Shown: one piece after another, positions 51,039 through 59,748 of the stretch | How the letters are laid out: each line of letters starts with the position of its first letter | Position numbering within the stretch: the first letter of the stretch is position 1 | From: Micromonospora coerulea | Lineage (GTDB): Bacteria; Actinomycetota; Actinomycetes; Mycobacteriales; Micromonosporaceae | DNA length: 64,000 bases | Assembly: GCF_016598485.1 (NCBI RefSeq) | Contig: NZ_JAEMUW010000022.1 | Location: 1-64,000, forward strand | Reading direction: 5' to 3' | The notes under the pieces: model-generated | Told to the model about the DNA's origin: nothing | The model's database searches: none | The model's input: only the letters and a program-made list of their open reading frames with translations | Made by a program: the position numbers and the translations under genes

Positions 51039-52682
51039 TCAGGCGCGGACCCAGACCGTCACGTCGGTCGGGACCCGGCCGTCCTCGTCGAGCGGGGCGC
51101 TGCTCTGCACCACCTCGCCGGCCGGTGCCGAGACGGCGGCCTGGCCGAAGTTGGTCAGCACGGTCAGGCCGCCGTTGCGGAAGGCGATCACCTCGTCGCC
51201 GGTGGAGAGCCACTCCAGCGGCCCCCGGGCCAGCCCGTGCTCGCGGCGCAGCCGCAACGCGGTGCGGTACAGCTCGTACGTCGAGCCCGGCACCCCGCGC
51301 TGCCGGTCCAGGGCGTACTCGGCCCAGGACGGGGGCTGCGGCAGCCAGCTCGCGTCGGTGGGCCCGAAGCCGTACGACGGGGCGTCGGCCTCCCACGGGA
51401 TCGGCACCCGGCAGCCGTCCCGGCCGCGCTCGGTGTGCCCGCTGCGCTCCCAGGTCGGGTCCTGCCGGGCCTCGTCGGGCAGCGTGGTGTGTTCCGGCAG
51501 CCCCAGCTCCTCGCCCTGGTAGAGGTAGGCGGAGCCGGGCAGGGCGAGCATCAGCAGACTGGCCGCCCGGGCCCGGCGCAGGCCGAGCGCCGCGTCCGGC
51601 TGCGGGTCGCCGATGCCGATGCCGTTCGGCCGCGGCGCGCCGATCGGCAGCGCGAGCCGGGAGGCGTGCCGCACCACGTCGTGGTTGGAGAGCACCCAGG
51701 TGGTGGGGGCGCCGACCGCGTCGGTGGCCTCCAGCGAGCGGGTGATCACCGCGTACTGGGCCGGGGCGGTCCAGGCGGCGAGCAGGTACTCGAAGTTGAA
51801 CGCCTGGTGCATTTCGTCCGGCCGGACGTAGTGGGCCAGCCGCTCGGCCGGCTCCACCCACGCCTCGGCAACCAGGATCCGCTCCCCGCCGTACGAGTCG
51901 AGCAGCCTCCGCCACTCGCGGTAGATCTCGTGCACGCCGTCCTGGTCCCACATCGGCGGGCGCGGCTTGTCCACCTCCTGGCCGGAGAGGATCTCGTGCG
52001 GCTCCTGCCAGTCGGCCAGGTCGGCCTGCTTGATCAGCCCGTGTGCCACGTCCACCCGGAACCCGTCGACGCCCCGGTCCAGCCAGAACCGGAGGATGTC
52101 CAGGAACTCGGCGCGAACCTCGGGGCTGTCCCAGTTGAGGTCGGGCTGGCCGGTGTCGAAGAGGTGCAGGTACCACTGCCCGTCGGGCACCCGGGTCCAC
52201 GCCGGCCCGCCGAAGACGCTCTGCCAGTCGTTCGGCGGCGCGGCGCCCTGCGGTCCCTTGCCGTCCCGGAAGACGTACCGCTGCCGCTCCGGGCTGCCCG
52301 GCGCGGCAGCCAGCGCCGCCTGGAACCAGCGGTGCGCGGACGAGGTGTGGTTCGGCACCAGGTCGACGATGACCCGTAGGCCGCGCGCCTTGGCCTCGGC
52401 GATCATCTTGTCGGCGTCCCCGAGCCGGCCGAACAGCGGGTCGACGTCCCGGTAGTCGGCCACGTCGTACCCGGCGTCGGCCTGCGGCGACGGGTAGAAC
52501 GGCGACAGCCAGACCGCGTCGACGCCGAGCTCGGCGAGGTGATCGAGGCGGGCGGTGATGCCGGGGAGGTCCCCGATGCCATCGCCGTCGGAGTCGGCGA
52601 AGGAGCGCGGGTAGATCTGGTAGATGACGGCCTCGGTCCACCAGCCGGTGGCCGGGGCGCCGGCCGTTTCCTGCTGCGTCAC
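51039..52682 (-). CDS. GH13 alpha-glucosidase
   Basis: This 547-residue cytosolic GH13 enzyme probably hydrolyses alpha-glucosides such as maltose, isomaltose or trehalose-like sugars. It has WWTEAVIYQIYPRSF at the start, the nucleophile Asp in GFRVDVAHG, the acid/base Glu in ILVAEAW and the third Asp in LSNHDVVRH. It is last in the importer/LacI/GH13 gene set on the minus strand. The start is uncertain: GTG 52682 begins a natural N-terminus, but a CTG at 52694 has better spacing to GGGGAG. It has no signal peptide, which fits sugar uptake before hydrolysis. Confidence 0.9.
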   Translation of the reverse strand: MTQQETAGAPATGWWTEAVIYQIYPRSFADSDGDGIGDLPGITARLDHLAELGVDAVWLSPFYPSPQADAGYDVADYRDVDPLFGRLGDADKMIAEAKARGLRVIVDLVPNHTSSAHRWFQAALAAAPGSPERQRYVFRDGKGPQGAAPPNDWQSVFGGPAWTRVPDGQWYLHLFDTGQPDLNWDSPEVRAEFLDILRFWLDRGVDGFRVDVAHGLIKQADLADWQEPHEILSGQEVDKPRPPMWDQDGVHEIYREWRRLLDSYGGERILVAEAWVEPAERLAHYVRPDEMHQAFNFEYLLAAWTAPAQYAVITRSLEATDAVGAPTTWVLSNHDVVRHASRLALPIGAPRPNGIGIGDPQPDAALGLRRARAASLLMLALPGSAYLYQGEELGLPEHTTLPDEARQDPTWERSGHTERGRDGCRVPIPWEADAPSYGFGPTDASWLPQPPSWAEYALDRQRGVPGSTYELYRTALRLRREHGLARGPLEWLSTGDEVIAFRNGGLTVLTNFGQAAVSAPAGEVVQSSAPLDEDGRVPTDVTVWVRA

Positions 52683-52777
52683 GTCGGTGTTCAGAGCCTT
52701 CTCCCCTTGTTTCGTGCCGTGCCGTCCGAGACCGGACGGAGGTGCGGTGCGGCCGCCGCGCGGACGGCCGAATCTGT

Positions 52778-53851
52778 TCAGTGTGCCCGGGGCGGTGCGG
52801 TCGACTCCCGCACGACCAGCCGAGTGGGCAGGATCACCGGTGGCATCGGCGTGTCGCCGGGGGCGTCCCCGCCCCGCTGTGCCGGGAGATGCCCGGCGTA
52901 CGGCTCGGCGGTGCGGACGCCGAGCGGGTCGAGCAGGATCCGCGCGGCGAGCAGCCCCTGCTCCGTCGCCGGCTGGGCGATGGTGCTCAGCCCGAGCACC
53001 TTGGCCAGGTCGTGGTCGTCGATGCCGATCACGCTGACGTCCTGCGGCACCCGGAGCCCGGCGTCCCGCAGCGCGGTCATCGCGCCCATCGCCATCTCGT
53101 CGCACGCCGCGAAGATGGCGGTGGGCGGTTCGCCCCGGGCCAGCAGCTCGGCGGTGGCCCGGTTGCCGCCGTCGATGGTGAACTGCGACTCCACGTCAAG
53201 GCTGGGGTCGGGGCGGATCCCGGCCGCGCGGAGCGCCGCCTGGTAGCCCCGCCGCCGGTCCAGGTGGGTGGTGAAGGCCAGCTCGTCGTCCGGGTCGCCG
53301 GAGATGTGCGCGATCCGGGTGTGGCCGAGGTCGAGCAGGTGCCGGGTGGCGGTCCGCGCGGCGGCCACGTCGTCGATCCGGACGCACGGCCAACCGGGCA
53401 CGTCCGTGCCGGAGCTGATGGTGACGCCGGGCAGGTCCAGCGCGGTCAGCGCGGTCACCTCCGGCGGGCGCAATGGCGTGGCGACCAGGATGACCGCGTC
53501 CACCCGCTTGTGCAGGCTGGCGGTGCGCAGCACCCGCTGGCGGGTCTGCTCCCGGCCGCCGAGGTTGTAGAGCAGCAGGTCGTAGCCGGACTCGTGGAGG
53601 AACTCCTCGACCGCCTCGACGACCGTGCCGAAAAACCAGCGGGTGATCCGGGGGACCACCACGGCGACCGTGCCGGTCTTTCCGCCGGCCAGCCGGGACG
53701 CGCTCGGGGAGACCGCGTACTCGAGCTGCTCCGCGGCGGCGAGGACCCGGCGCCGGGTCGCGGCCGAGACGGTGGGGAGGCCGCGCAGCGCCCGCGAGAC
53801 GGTGGCCGTGGAGACCCCGGCCAGGCGGGCGACATCGTCAATCTTGGTCAT
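52778..53851 (-). CDS. LacI family transcriptional regulator
   Basis: This 357-residue LacI-type repressor has an N-terminal helix-turn-helix (IDDVARLAGVSTATVSRALRG, residues 4-24) and a periplasmic-binding-type sugar domain ending with VIGIDDHDLAK and the LPTRLVVRES tail. It is encoded between the ABC importer genes and the GH13 gene on the same strand, so very likely controls the alpha-glucoside operon. The near-palindrome at 57404-57419, upstream of the substrate-binding gene, is the expected site. The ATG at 53851 starts the family N-terminus. Confidence 0.9.
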   Translation of the reverse strand: MTKIDDVARLAGVSTATVSRALRGLPTVSAATRRRVLAAAEQLEYAVSPSASRLAGGKTGTVAVVVPRITRWFFGTVVEAVEEFLHESGYDLLLYNLGGREQTRQRVLRTASLHKRVDAVILVATPLRPPEVTALTALDLPGVTISSGTDVPGWPCVRIDDVAAARTATRHLLDLGHTRIAHISGDPDDELAFTTHLDRRRGYQAALRAAGIRPDPSLDVESQFTIDGGNRATAELLARGEPPTAIFAACDEMAMGAMTALRDAGLRVPQDVSVIGIDDHDLAKVLGLSTIAQPATEQGLLAARILLDPLGVRTAEPYAGHLPAQRGGDAPGDTPMPPVILPTRLVVRESTAPPRAH

Positions 53852-53913
53852 CGTTCCCCCCGCTCCACCCGCGCCCGCCGCCGCCGGGGGACCGGCGGCG
53901 GCGGACCGACGGG

Positions 53914-54876
53914 TCAGCCCTTGACGCTGCCGGCGAGCAGGCCGCGGACGAAGTAACGCTGGAGGGACAGGAACACGATCAGCGGTACGACGATCGACAC
54001 GAACGCGCCGGCGGTCAGCCGCTGCCATTCGTTGCCCCGGGTGCCGGCCATCTGGGCCAGCCGGACGGTGAGCGGGGCGGTCTCGTCGCCGCCCCCGGCG
54101 AAGATCAGCGCGACCAGCAGGTCGTTCCAGACCCAGAGGAACTGGAAGATGCCGAAGGCCGCCAGGGCCGGGGTGATCAGTGGCAGGACGATGGTGCGGA
54201 AGATCTTCGGATGGGTGGCCCCGTCGACCCGGGCCGCCTCCATCAGGTCCTTGGGCAGCTGCGAGATGAAGTTGTGCAGCAGGAAGACGGCGAACGGGAG
54301 CGCGAAACAGGTGTGCGCGAACCACACCTGGGCGAACTTCTGCTCGTCGACCAGGTCCCAGGCCGGCATCAGGGTGACGCCGCCAAGGGTGACGCCGGTG
54401 GAGAAGAACTTCAGCAGCGGCACCAGGGCCATCTGCAGCGGCACGATCTGCAACGAGAAGATCGCGATGTACAGCCAGTCCCGGCCCTTGAAGTTGATCC
54501 AGGCCAGCGCGTACGCGGCCAGCGACGCGAAGGCGAGCGGGAAGAGCACCGACGGGATGGTGATCGCCAGCGAGTTGATGAAGTAGCTGGCGAGCTGGCC
54601 GGACGAGGAGGAGGTGCTGAAGAGCACCTGCTGGTAGTTGTCCAGGGTGAACTGCGGGTTGGTGAAGAACGTCCACCAGCCCGTGGTCTTGATCTCGTTC
54701 TCGGGCCGGATGGAGGAGACCAGCAGGCCGAAGGTGGGGATGGTCCAGACCAGCGCGATGACGATCGAGGCCAGCGTCGCGGTACGGCTGTTCAGCCGCT
54801 TGCGGACGCGGGCGACGCGCGTGGTCTTCCCGGTGGCCTGGGTGCCGGCGGGGATGGTGGGCGTGGCGGTGGTCAT
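53914..54876 (-). CDS. carbohydrate ABC transporter permease (MalG-like)
   Basis: This 320-residue inner membrane protein has six predicted helices and the EAA loop (EAARVDGATHPKIFRTIVLP) that docks the ATPase. It is the second permease of the importer and starts 1 bp from the end of the first. It contains the typical MalG-type C-terminal FLSLQRYFVRGLLAGSVKG ending. No ATP-binding subunit is encoded here; Streptomyces often shares one MsiK-type ATPase among several importers. The ATG start at 54876 is in the family's usual place. Confidence 0.93.
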   Translation of the reverse strand: MTTATPTIPAGTQATGKTTRVARVRKRLNSRTATLASIVIALVWTIPTFGLLVSSIRPENEIKTTGWWTFFTNPQFTLDNYQQVLFSTSSSSGQLASYFINSLAITIPSVLFPLAFASLAAYALAWINFKGRDWLYIAIFSLQIVPLQMALVPLLKFFSTGVTLGGVTLMPAWDLVDEQKFAQVWFAHTCFALPFAVFLLHNFISQLPKDLMEAARVDGATHPKIFRTIVLPLITPALAAFGIFQFLWVWNDLLVALIFAGGGDETAPLTVRLAQMAGTRGNEWQRLTAGAFVSIVVPLIVFLSLQRYFVRGLLAGSVKG

Positions 54877-54877
54877 C

Positions 54878-55927
54878 TCAGCCCTCCCGCTGCTGACGCA
54901 GGTTGCGGATCTGGTAGATCACGATCGGGATGACCAGGACGAAGAGGAAGACCGCCAGGGCCGAGCCCTGCCCGTTCTCTTGGTACCGGAACGCCTGGTT
55001 GTACATCTCGTTCGCGATGACGCTGGTGTCGTAGTTGCCGTTGGTCGCGGTCCGGACGATGTCGAAGACCTTGAGCGTGGCGATCGACAGCGTCACGACC
55101 ACCACGATCAGCGCCGGCCGGATGCTCGGCATGGTGATCTGCCAGAACATCTGCCACGGGCTGACCCCGTCCAGACGGGCCGCCTCGACGATGTCGGCCG
55201 GGATGGCCTTGATCGCGGCGGAGAGCACCACCATGGCGAAGCCGGCCTGGATCCAGATCATGATCACGATGAGCAGGAAGGTGTTCAGCGGCGATTCGAG
55301 CAGCCACTGCTTCGGCTCGCCGCCGAGGCCGACCACGATCTGGTTGAGCAGACCGATCTGCTCCTGACCGTCGCCCCGGTAGGCGTAGACGAACTTCCAG
55401 ATGATGGTGGCACCGACGAACGAGATGGCCATCGGCAGGAAGATCAGCGACTTGGCGACCGCCTCGAACCGGGCCTTGTCCACCAGCACGGCGTAGAGCA
55501 GGCCGAACGAGGTGGCCACCAGCGGGACCAGGATCACCCACACCAGCGTGTTGATCAGCACCCGGATGATCGAGCCTTCGGAGAACATCCAGCCGTAGTT
55601 GCGCAGGCCCACCCAGCCGCTGCTGTCGGCGTTCATGAAGGAGAGCAGCGTGGTGCGGATCGCCGGCACCACCAGCCCGATCGTGAGCAGCAGCAGCGTC
55701 GGCAGCAGGAAGAAGAGCGCGAAGAGCCCCTCCCGCTGCTTGCGCCGGCGGGGCAGCGGGGCGCCGCTCGCCGAGGCGGCGATCAACTGCGCCTCGCGAC
55801 GGCGGGCGAACCAGGCCGGCACCACGTCGAGGAGCAGGAGCAGGCCGCCCACCACCACGACGAAAGCGATAAGCCCGTACATCAGCATGAGGAACTTCGG
55901 CTGTTCCTCCGCGAAGTCGAACTCCAT
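54878..55927 (-). CDS. carbohydrate ABC transporter permease (MalF-like)
   Basis: This 349-residue permease has an extra N-terminal helix, then about six more, and the EAA loop EAARLDGVSPWQMFWQITMP. It would form the transmembrane channel with the MalG-like protein for alpha-glucosides delivered by the lipoprotein encoded just upstream. The ATG at 55927 follows GAAGGAGGG. The longer upstream frame is intergenic sequence. It is 69 bp downstream of the substrate-binding gene. Confidence 0.93.
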   Translation of the reverse strand: MEFDFAEEQPKFLMLMYGLIAFVVVVGGLLLLLDVVPAWFARRREAQLIAASASGAPLPRRRKQREGLFALFFLLPTLLLLTIGLVVPAIRTTLLSFMNADSSGWVGLRNYGWMFSEGSIIRVLINTLVWVILVPLVATSFGLLYAVLVDKARFEAVAKSLIFLPMAISFVGATIIWKFVYAYRGDGQEQIGLLNQIVVGLGGEPKQWLLESPLNTFLLIVIMIWIQAGFAMVVLSAAIKAIPADIVEAARLDGVSPWQMFWQITMPSIRPALIVVVVTLSIATLKVFDIVRTATNGNYDTSVIANEMYNQAFRYQENGQGSALAVFLFVLVIPIVIYQIRNLRQQREG

Positions 55928-55996
55928 CGACCCTCCTTCAAGGGTTCGGTCGAGGGTGGCCCGGCCCGCGGATGCGGACCGGGCCACCGCCTCAGA

Positions 55997-57337
55997 TCAC
56001 TTCCAGCTGGCCTCGATGCCGTTGAGCACCGTGGTGGTGTCCTTGCCGTTGATCCAGTCGACCATGCCCTTCCAGAAGGTGCCCGCGCCGACCGCGGCCG
56101 GCATCAGGTCCGAGCCGTCGAAGCGGAAGACGGTCTTCTGGTCCTGCAGGATCTGGACGGAGAGCTTGTCCACCGGGTTCGGGACGTTGTTGATGTCGAG
56201 CTTCTTGTTCGCCGACAGCCAGTCGCCGATCTTGGCGCGGCTGTTGACGTACTCGCCGGAGGCCAGGTAGGTCTGCACCGCCTGGACCTCGGGACGGTCC
56301 GCGAAGGCCGAGACGAACTCGCCGGCACCCAGCACCGGCTTGCCCTTGGCCGGGTCGATGGCCGGGAAGTAGAACGCGAAGACGTCGCCGTCCTCGGCCA
56401 CCTTGGTGCCCTCCGGCCACTGGTTGGCGTAGAAGGACGCCTGGCGGTGCATGGCGCACTTGCCGGTGGTGATCGGCGTGCCGGCCTCCTGGAAGGAGGT
56501 GGTGGCGATGCTCTTCACGCCGCCGAAGCCGCCGTTGACGTACTTCTCGTTCTTGAGGATGGTGCCGGCCTTGTTGACCGCGTCGGCGACCTTCGGGTCG
56601 TTGAACGGGATGCCGTGCGTGGTCCACTGGTCGTAGACCTCGGGACCCTGGGTCCGCAGCATCACGTCTTCGATCCAGTCGGTGGCCGGCCAGCCGGTGG
56701 CGTCACCGGACTCGATGCCGGCGCACCACGGCTTGGTGCCGCTCCCCGCGATCTTGTCGCTCAGGGCGATGAGCTCGTCCCAGGTGGTCGGGACGGTCCA
56801 GCCCTTCTCCTTGAAGGTCTTCGGCGAGTACCACACGTACGACTTGACGTTGGAGCCGAGCGGAACGCCGTAGAGCTTGCCGTCGACGGTGCTGTACTTC
56901 AGCCAGTCGGGGGTGAAGTTCTGCTCGGCCAGCGCCTTGGTGTCGGCGCCGACCGTCTTGATCTTGCCCGAGTCGACGAACCGCTTGAGCAGACCCGGCT
57001 GCGGGATGAAGGCCAGGTCGGGGGCGTTGCCGCCGTCGACCCGGACACCCAGCTGGGCCTCGAACTCGCCGCTGCCCTCGTGGTCGATATCGATGCCGGT
57101 GCAGTCCTCGAACTGCTTCCAGGACTGATCAAGGCGGTCGGCCTCGATGTCCCGGATCGACGAGTAGATCGTCACCTTCTTGCCGTCGTGGCCCTGGTAC
57201 TTGTCATATGCGGCGCACTCCGGGGAGCTCGCCTTCTCGCTCTTCTTGTCGTTGCCGGTGCCGCAGGCGGTGGCGCCGAGCGCCAGCCCCAGTACGCCGG
57301 CGATCGCGAGAGCCTGGCGTGATCTGGCAAACGCCAT
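55997..57337 (-). CDS. ABC transporter sugar-binding lipoprotein
   Basis: This 446-residue lipoprotein has a signal ending in LALGATAC with lipidated Cys25, then a type 1 extracellular solute-binding domain. Pattern stretches include PDLAFIPQPG, KLYGVPLG and FYFPAID. It captures a sugar, most likely an alpha-glucoside given the GH13 gene in the same set, outside the membrane and passes it to the MalF/MalG-like pair. It is the first gene of the operon; the ATG at 57337 follows GGAAGGAG. The LacI-type operator lies 67 bp upstream. Confidence 0.92.
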   Translation of the reverse strand: MAFARSRQALAIAGVLGLALGATACGTGNDKKSEKASSPECAAYDKYQGHDGKKVTIYSSIRDIEADRLDQSWKQFEDCTGIDIDHEGSGEFEAQLGVRVDGGNAPDLAFIPQPGLLKRFVDSGKIKTVGADTKALAEQNFTPDWLKYSTVDGKLYGVPLGSNVKSYVWYSPKTFKEKGWTVPTTWDELIALSDKIAGSGTKPWCAGIESGDATGWPATDWIEDVMLRTQGPEVYDQWTTHGIPFNDPKVADAVNKAGTILKNEKYVNGGFGGVKSIATTSFQEAGTPITTGKCAMHRQASFYANQWPEGTKVAEDGDVFAFYFPAIDPAKGKPVLGAGEFVSAFADRPEVQAVQTYLASGEYVNSRAKIGDWLSANKKLDINNVPNPVDKLSVQILQDQKTVFRFDGSDLMPAAVGAGTFWKGMVDWINGKDTTTVLNGIEASWK

Positions 57338-57403
57338 GCCGATCTCCTTCCTTGCCGGCGCGTGGGGGAACCGAACCCGCGCCGGTCCGATGGTCGTCCC
57401 CAC

Positions 57404-57419
57404 ATGTAAGCGCTTGCAT
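57404..57419. promoter_or_regulatory. LacI-type operator of the alpha-glucoside operon
   Basis: ATGTAAGCGCTTGCAT is a 16-bp near-palindrome around AAGCGCTT, the centre typical of LacI-family sites. It lies 67 bp upstream of the substrate-binding lipoprotein gene. The LacI protein in the operon is the obvious candidate for binding. A divergent role on the M23 gene is less likely since that gene begins 178 bp away. Confidence 0.75.
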
Positions 57420-57597
57420 CAGTCCGAGTCCACCCCCTGCCGGACACGGCCCGGTAACAATCCCGAAACCCGCTCACCGGCCGTGGGCGCGCTCCCACGC
57501 ACCGCACTTTCCGGCCCGCTCCGACCCTTCCCATCGATGGAACTTTCTGTCACGCTGGATCGATCGAATCGAAGGATTTCGACATAGGAGGTGCTGG

Positions 57598-58371
57598 ATG
57601 CGTAGACGGTGGTTCAGCCTCGTGGCGGCCGGCCTGTTGGTCGCGGCGACCCTGCTGCCCGCGGCACCGGCGATGGCCGCGCCGACCTTCAAGGTGCCGT
57701 TCCCCTGCGGCCAGTCCTGGTCGGGGCAGACCCGCTCCGACCACAGCCCGGCGTACGCGATCGACTTCAACCGCACCGACGACCTCGGCGACCCGGTGGT
57801 GGCCAGCGCGCCGGGCACCGTGGACCGGGTGACCGACCTGGGCGGCACCAGCTACGGCAAGTACGTCCGGATCGACCACGGCGGGGGGTACACCACCTAC
57901 TACGCCCACCTCAACGGCTTCAACGTCTCGGTCGGGCAGAGCATCAGCTACGGCAAGGTGATCGGCTGGGTGGGCAGCACCGGCGGCTCCACCGGCCCGC
58001 ACCTGCACTACGAGCAGCGGCTCAACGGCAACGACATCCAGGCCCGGTTCAACGGCACGCTCGCGCTCTACTGGGGCACCAAGACGTACACCAGCGACAA
58101 CAACTGCTCCTCGACCACCGCCACCGGGACGGTGAACACCGCCGGCGCGGATCTCACCGTCCGCTCCGGGCCGGGCACCGGCTACACCGCGGTCGGCTCG
58201 GTCGCCGACGGCACCACGGTCACCATCTACTGCCAGACCTCCGGCACCACGGTCACCGGCACGTACGGCACCAGCTCGATCTGGGACCGGATCGGCAGCG
58301 GCCGGTACGTCTCGGACGCGTACGTCCAGACCGGCTACGACGGCTACATACCGAACGTCCCCCGCTGCTGA
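57598..58371 (+). CDS. secreted M23 family metallopeptidase
   Basis: This 257-residue protein has a Sec signal peptide ending near AMAAP (residue 28), an M23 LytM domain with zinc ligands in SDHSPAYAIDF and HLHYE, then a C-terminal SH3-like segment with LTVRSGPGTGYTAVG. M23 enzymes cut peptidoglycan crossbridges or other glycine-containing peptides, here outside the cell. The ATG at 57598 follows AGGAGG and the signal peptide; the longer upstream frame is the divergent promoter region. It stands alone, with a hairpin terminator after it. Confidence 0.9.
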   Translation: MRRRWFSLVAAGLLVAATLLPAAPAMAAPTFKVPFPCGQSWSGQTRSDHSPAYAIDFNRTDDLGDPVVASAPGTVDRVTDLGGTSYGKYVRIDHGGGYTTYYAHLNGFNVSVGQSISYGKVIGWVGSTGGSTGPHLHYEQRLNGNDIQARFNGTLALYWGTKTYTSDNNCSSTTATGTVNTAGADLTVRSGPGTGYTAVGSVADGTTVTIYCQTSGTTVTGTYGTSSIWDRIGSGRYVSDAYVQTGYDGYIPNVPRC

Positions 58372-58383
58372 CGGCGGGGCGCG

Positions 58384-58412
58384 GCCGGGCCCCGGGGCGA
58401 CCGGGGCCCGGC
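58384..58412 (+). terminator. hairpin after the M23 peptidase gene
   Basis: A perfect 12-bp stem (GCCGGGCCCCGG and its complement) with a 5-base loop begins 13 bp after the stop codon. It is not followed by a T-run. Confidence 0.75.
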
Positions 58413-58461
58413 TCATGCGTCCGTCGCCGCCCGGCAGGCGTCACGCCGCCGGGAAGCACGG

Positions 58462-58529
58462 CGCCGGGGTCGTCGTGCCCGGATGCTCCTGTCTGGGAGG
58501 ACGGAGCTCCGGACCCGACGACCCCGGCG
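58462..58529 (-). terminator. 14-bp inverted repeat after the small membrane protein gene
   Basis: CGCCGGGGTCGTCG (58462-58475) and its perfect complement (58516-58529) flank a 40-base interior. It lies 27 bp downstream, on the minus strand, of the small membrane protein stop. It may be the minus-strand terminator. Confidence 0.5.
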
Positions 58530-58555
58530 GGTCAGGGGAGGTGCGGAATCGGCGC

Positions 58556-58699
58556 CTAACTGAAGATGCTGACGCCACCCGGGCCGACCAGAAGACCGAC
58601 CACGATGAGGACGACGCCCCACAGGATCTGCCGGCGGAACAGCGCGAGGATGCCGGCGACCACGAGTACGACTGCGAGAATCCAGAGAATCAGCTCCAT
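58556..58699 (-). CDS. GPGG-motif small membrane protein
   Basis: Translating the minus strand from ATG at 58699 gives a 47-residue protein with two hydrophobic helices (MELILWILAVVLVVAGILAL-like and LWGVVLIVVGLLVG) joined by FRRQI, and the ending GPGGVSIFS. The Gly-Pro-Gly-Gly motif after the second helix is conserved in a widespread actinobacterial small membrane protein family of unknown role. Both ends point the same way in a hairpin topology. It is 40 bp after the metallophosphoesterase gene on the same strand. Confidence 0.85.
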   Translation of the reverse strand: MELILWILAVVLVVAGILALFRRQILWGVVLIVVGLLVGPGGVSIFS

Positions 58700-58739
58700 G
58701 GCGGCTGAGTACCCGGCCATTCGCGCCCGGAAACCTGGC

Positions 58740-59465
58740 TCAGCCGACCAGATGATCTCCCAGGTGGAAGATGCTGTACGCCTGTTTGATCACGGGGTGG
58801 GCGACGTTGCGGACCCGTACCCCGCCCGGCGTGGTGCCCCGCTCCGTTCCGTGGTGGGCATGCCCGTGCAGGGCCAGCGCGGTCGGCGCCGAGTCGATCG
58901 CCTGGCCAAGCTGGTAGCAGCCGAGGAACGGGTAGATCTCCAGCGGCTCGCCGGCGAGGGTGTCCGGCACGGGGGAGTAGTGGGTGAGCGCGACCAGCAG
59001 GTCGCACTCCAGCCCGCGCAGGGCCTTGCCGAGCGCCTCCGAGCTCTCGTTGGTGGTCCGGACGAACGCCTTCATCTCCGGCTCGCCGAAGTCACTGGCG
59101 CACCGCCCGGCGAAGCCGCCGCCGAAGCCCTTCACTCCGGCCACGCCCAGCCGCCCGCCGGCACACTCCAGCACCATCCCCGTCCCTTCCAGCACGGTGA
59201 TCCCGGCGTCCCCCAGCACCTTGACCACCTGCGGCACCTGGTCGCACTGGTGGTCGTGGTTGCCGAGCACGGTGATCACCGGCACCCCGAGATTGCCGAA
59301 CTCCTGGGCCACGCAGCGCGCCTCGGACTCGGTGCCGTGCCGGGTCAGGTCGCCGGCGAGCAGCAGCACGTCGGCGCAGTCGGGCAGTTCCTCCAGGGCC
59401 GGCCGGAACCGGCCGACCACGTCCTCGTCCACGTGCACGTCGCCGACGGCGGCGATTCGGATCAC
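58740..59465 (-). CDS. metallophosphoesterase
   Basis: This 241-residue calcineurin-like phosphoesterase has the complete set of metal-binding motifs: GDVHVD, GDLTRHG, GNHD, LTHYSP and GHAHHG. Members hydrolyse phosphomono- or diesters; the substrate here is unknown. No signal peptide or membrane helix is seen, so it is cytosolic. It follows a small BON-like gene on the minus strand with a 13-bp gap and precedes the GPGG gene, so these are likely co-transcribed from 60329 downward. The ATG at 59465 starts the first beta strand. Confidence 0.9.
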   Translation of the reverse strand: MIRIAAVGDVHVDEDVVGRFRPALEELPDCADVLLLAGDLTRHGTESEARCVAQEFGNLGVPVITVLGNHDHQCDQVPQVVKVLGDAGITVLEGTGMVLECAGGRLGVAGVKGFGGGFAGRCASDFGEPEMKAFVRTTNESSEALGKALRGLECDLLVALTHYSPVPDTLAGEPLEIYPFLGCYQLGQAIDSAPTALALHGHAHHGTERGTTPGGVRVRNVAHPVIKQAYSIFHLGDHLVG

Positions 59466-59478
59466 GATTCCACCCCCC

Positions 59479-59748
59479 TCACGGCAACTCCTCGACCTGG
59501 GTGGGTGCCTGCGCCCGGATCACCCCGATGTCGCTGGTGATCGGCACGTCGGGGAAGCGCTCGGCCACCCGGCGCAGGATCTCCTCGCGCCGGTGCGGGC
59601 TCTCCACCTCGCCGTAGAGGACCAGCCCCCGCTCGCGGCGGAGCACGGTGATCCCCTGCTCGGCGACGTCCGGGTCCTCGGCCAGCAGACGGTGGATCTC
59701 CGCCTCGACGTACTCGTCGGGCGGCGCGCCGCCGTGCTCCTCGTTCAC
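59479..59748 (-). CDS. small BON domain-like protein
   Basis: This 89-residue protein has the pattern EAEIHRLLAEDPDVAEQGITVLRRERGLVLYGEVESPHRREEILRRVAERFPDVPI split here as: a helix, GLVLYGEV strand pair and a second helix with a terminal strand. That resembles a single BON domain, which binds membranes or lipids. No signal peptide is present. The GTG at 59748 overlaps the end of the nucleotidyltransferase gene by 4 bp and follows GGGAG, indicating translational coupling. Confidence 0.65.
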   Translation of the reverse strand: MNEEHGGAPPDEYVEAEIHRLLAEDPDVAEQGITVLRRERGLVLYGEVESPHRREEILRRVAERFPDVPITSDIGVIRAQAPTQVEELP

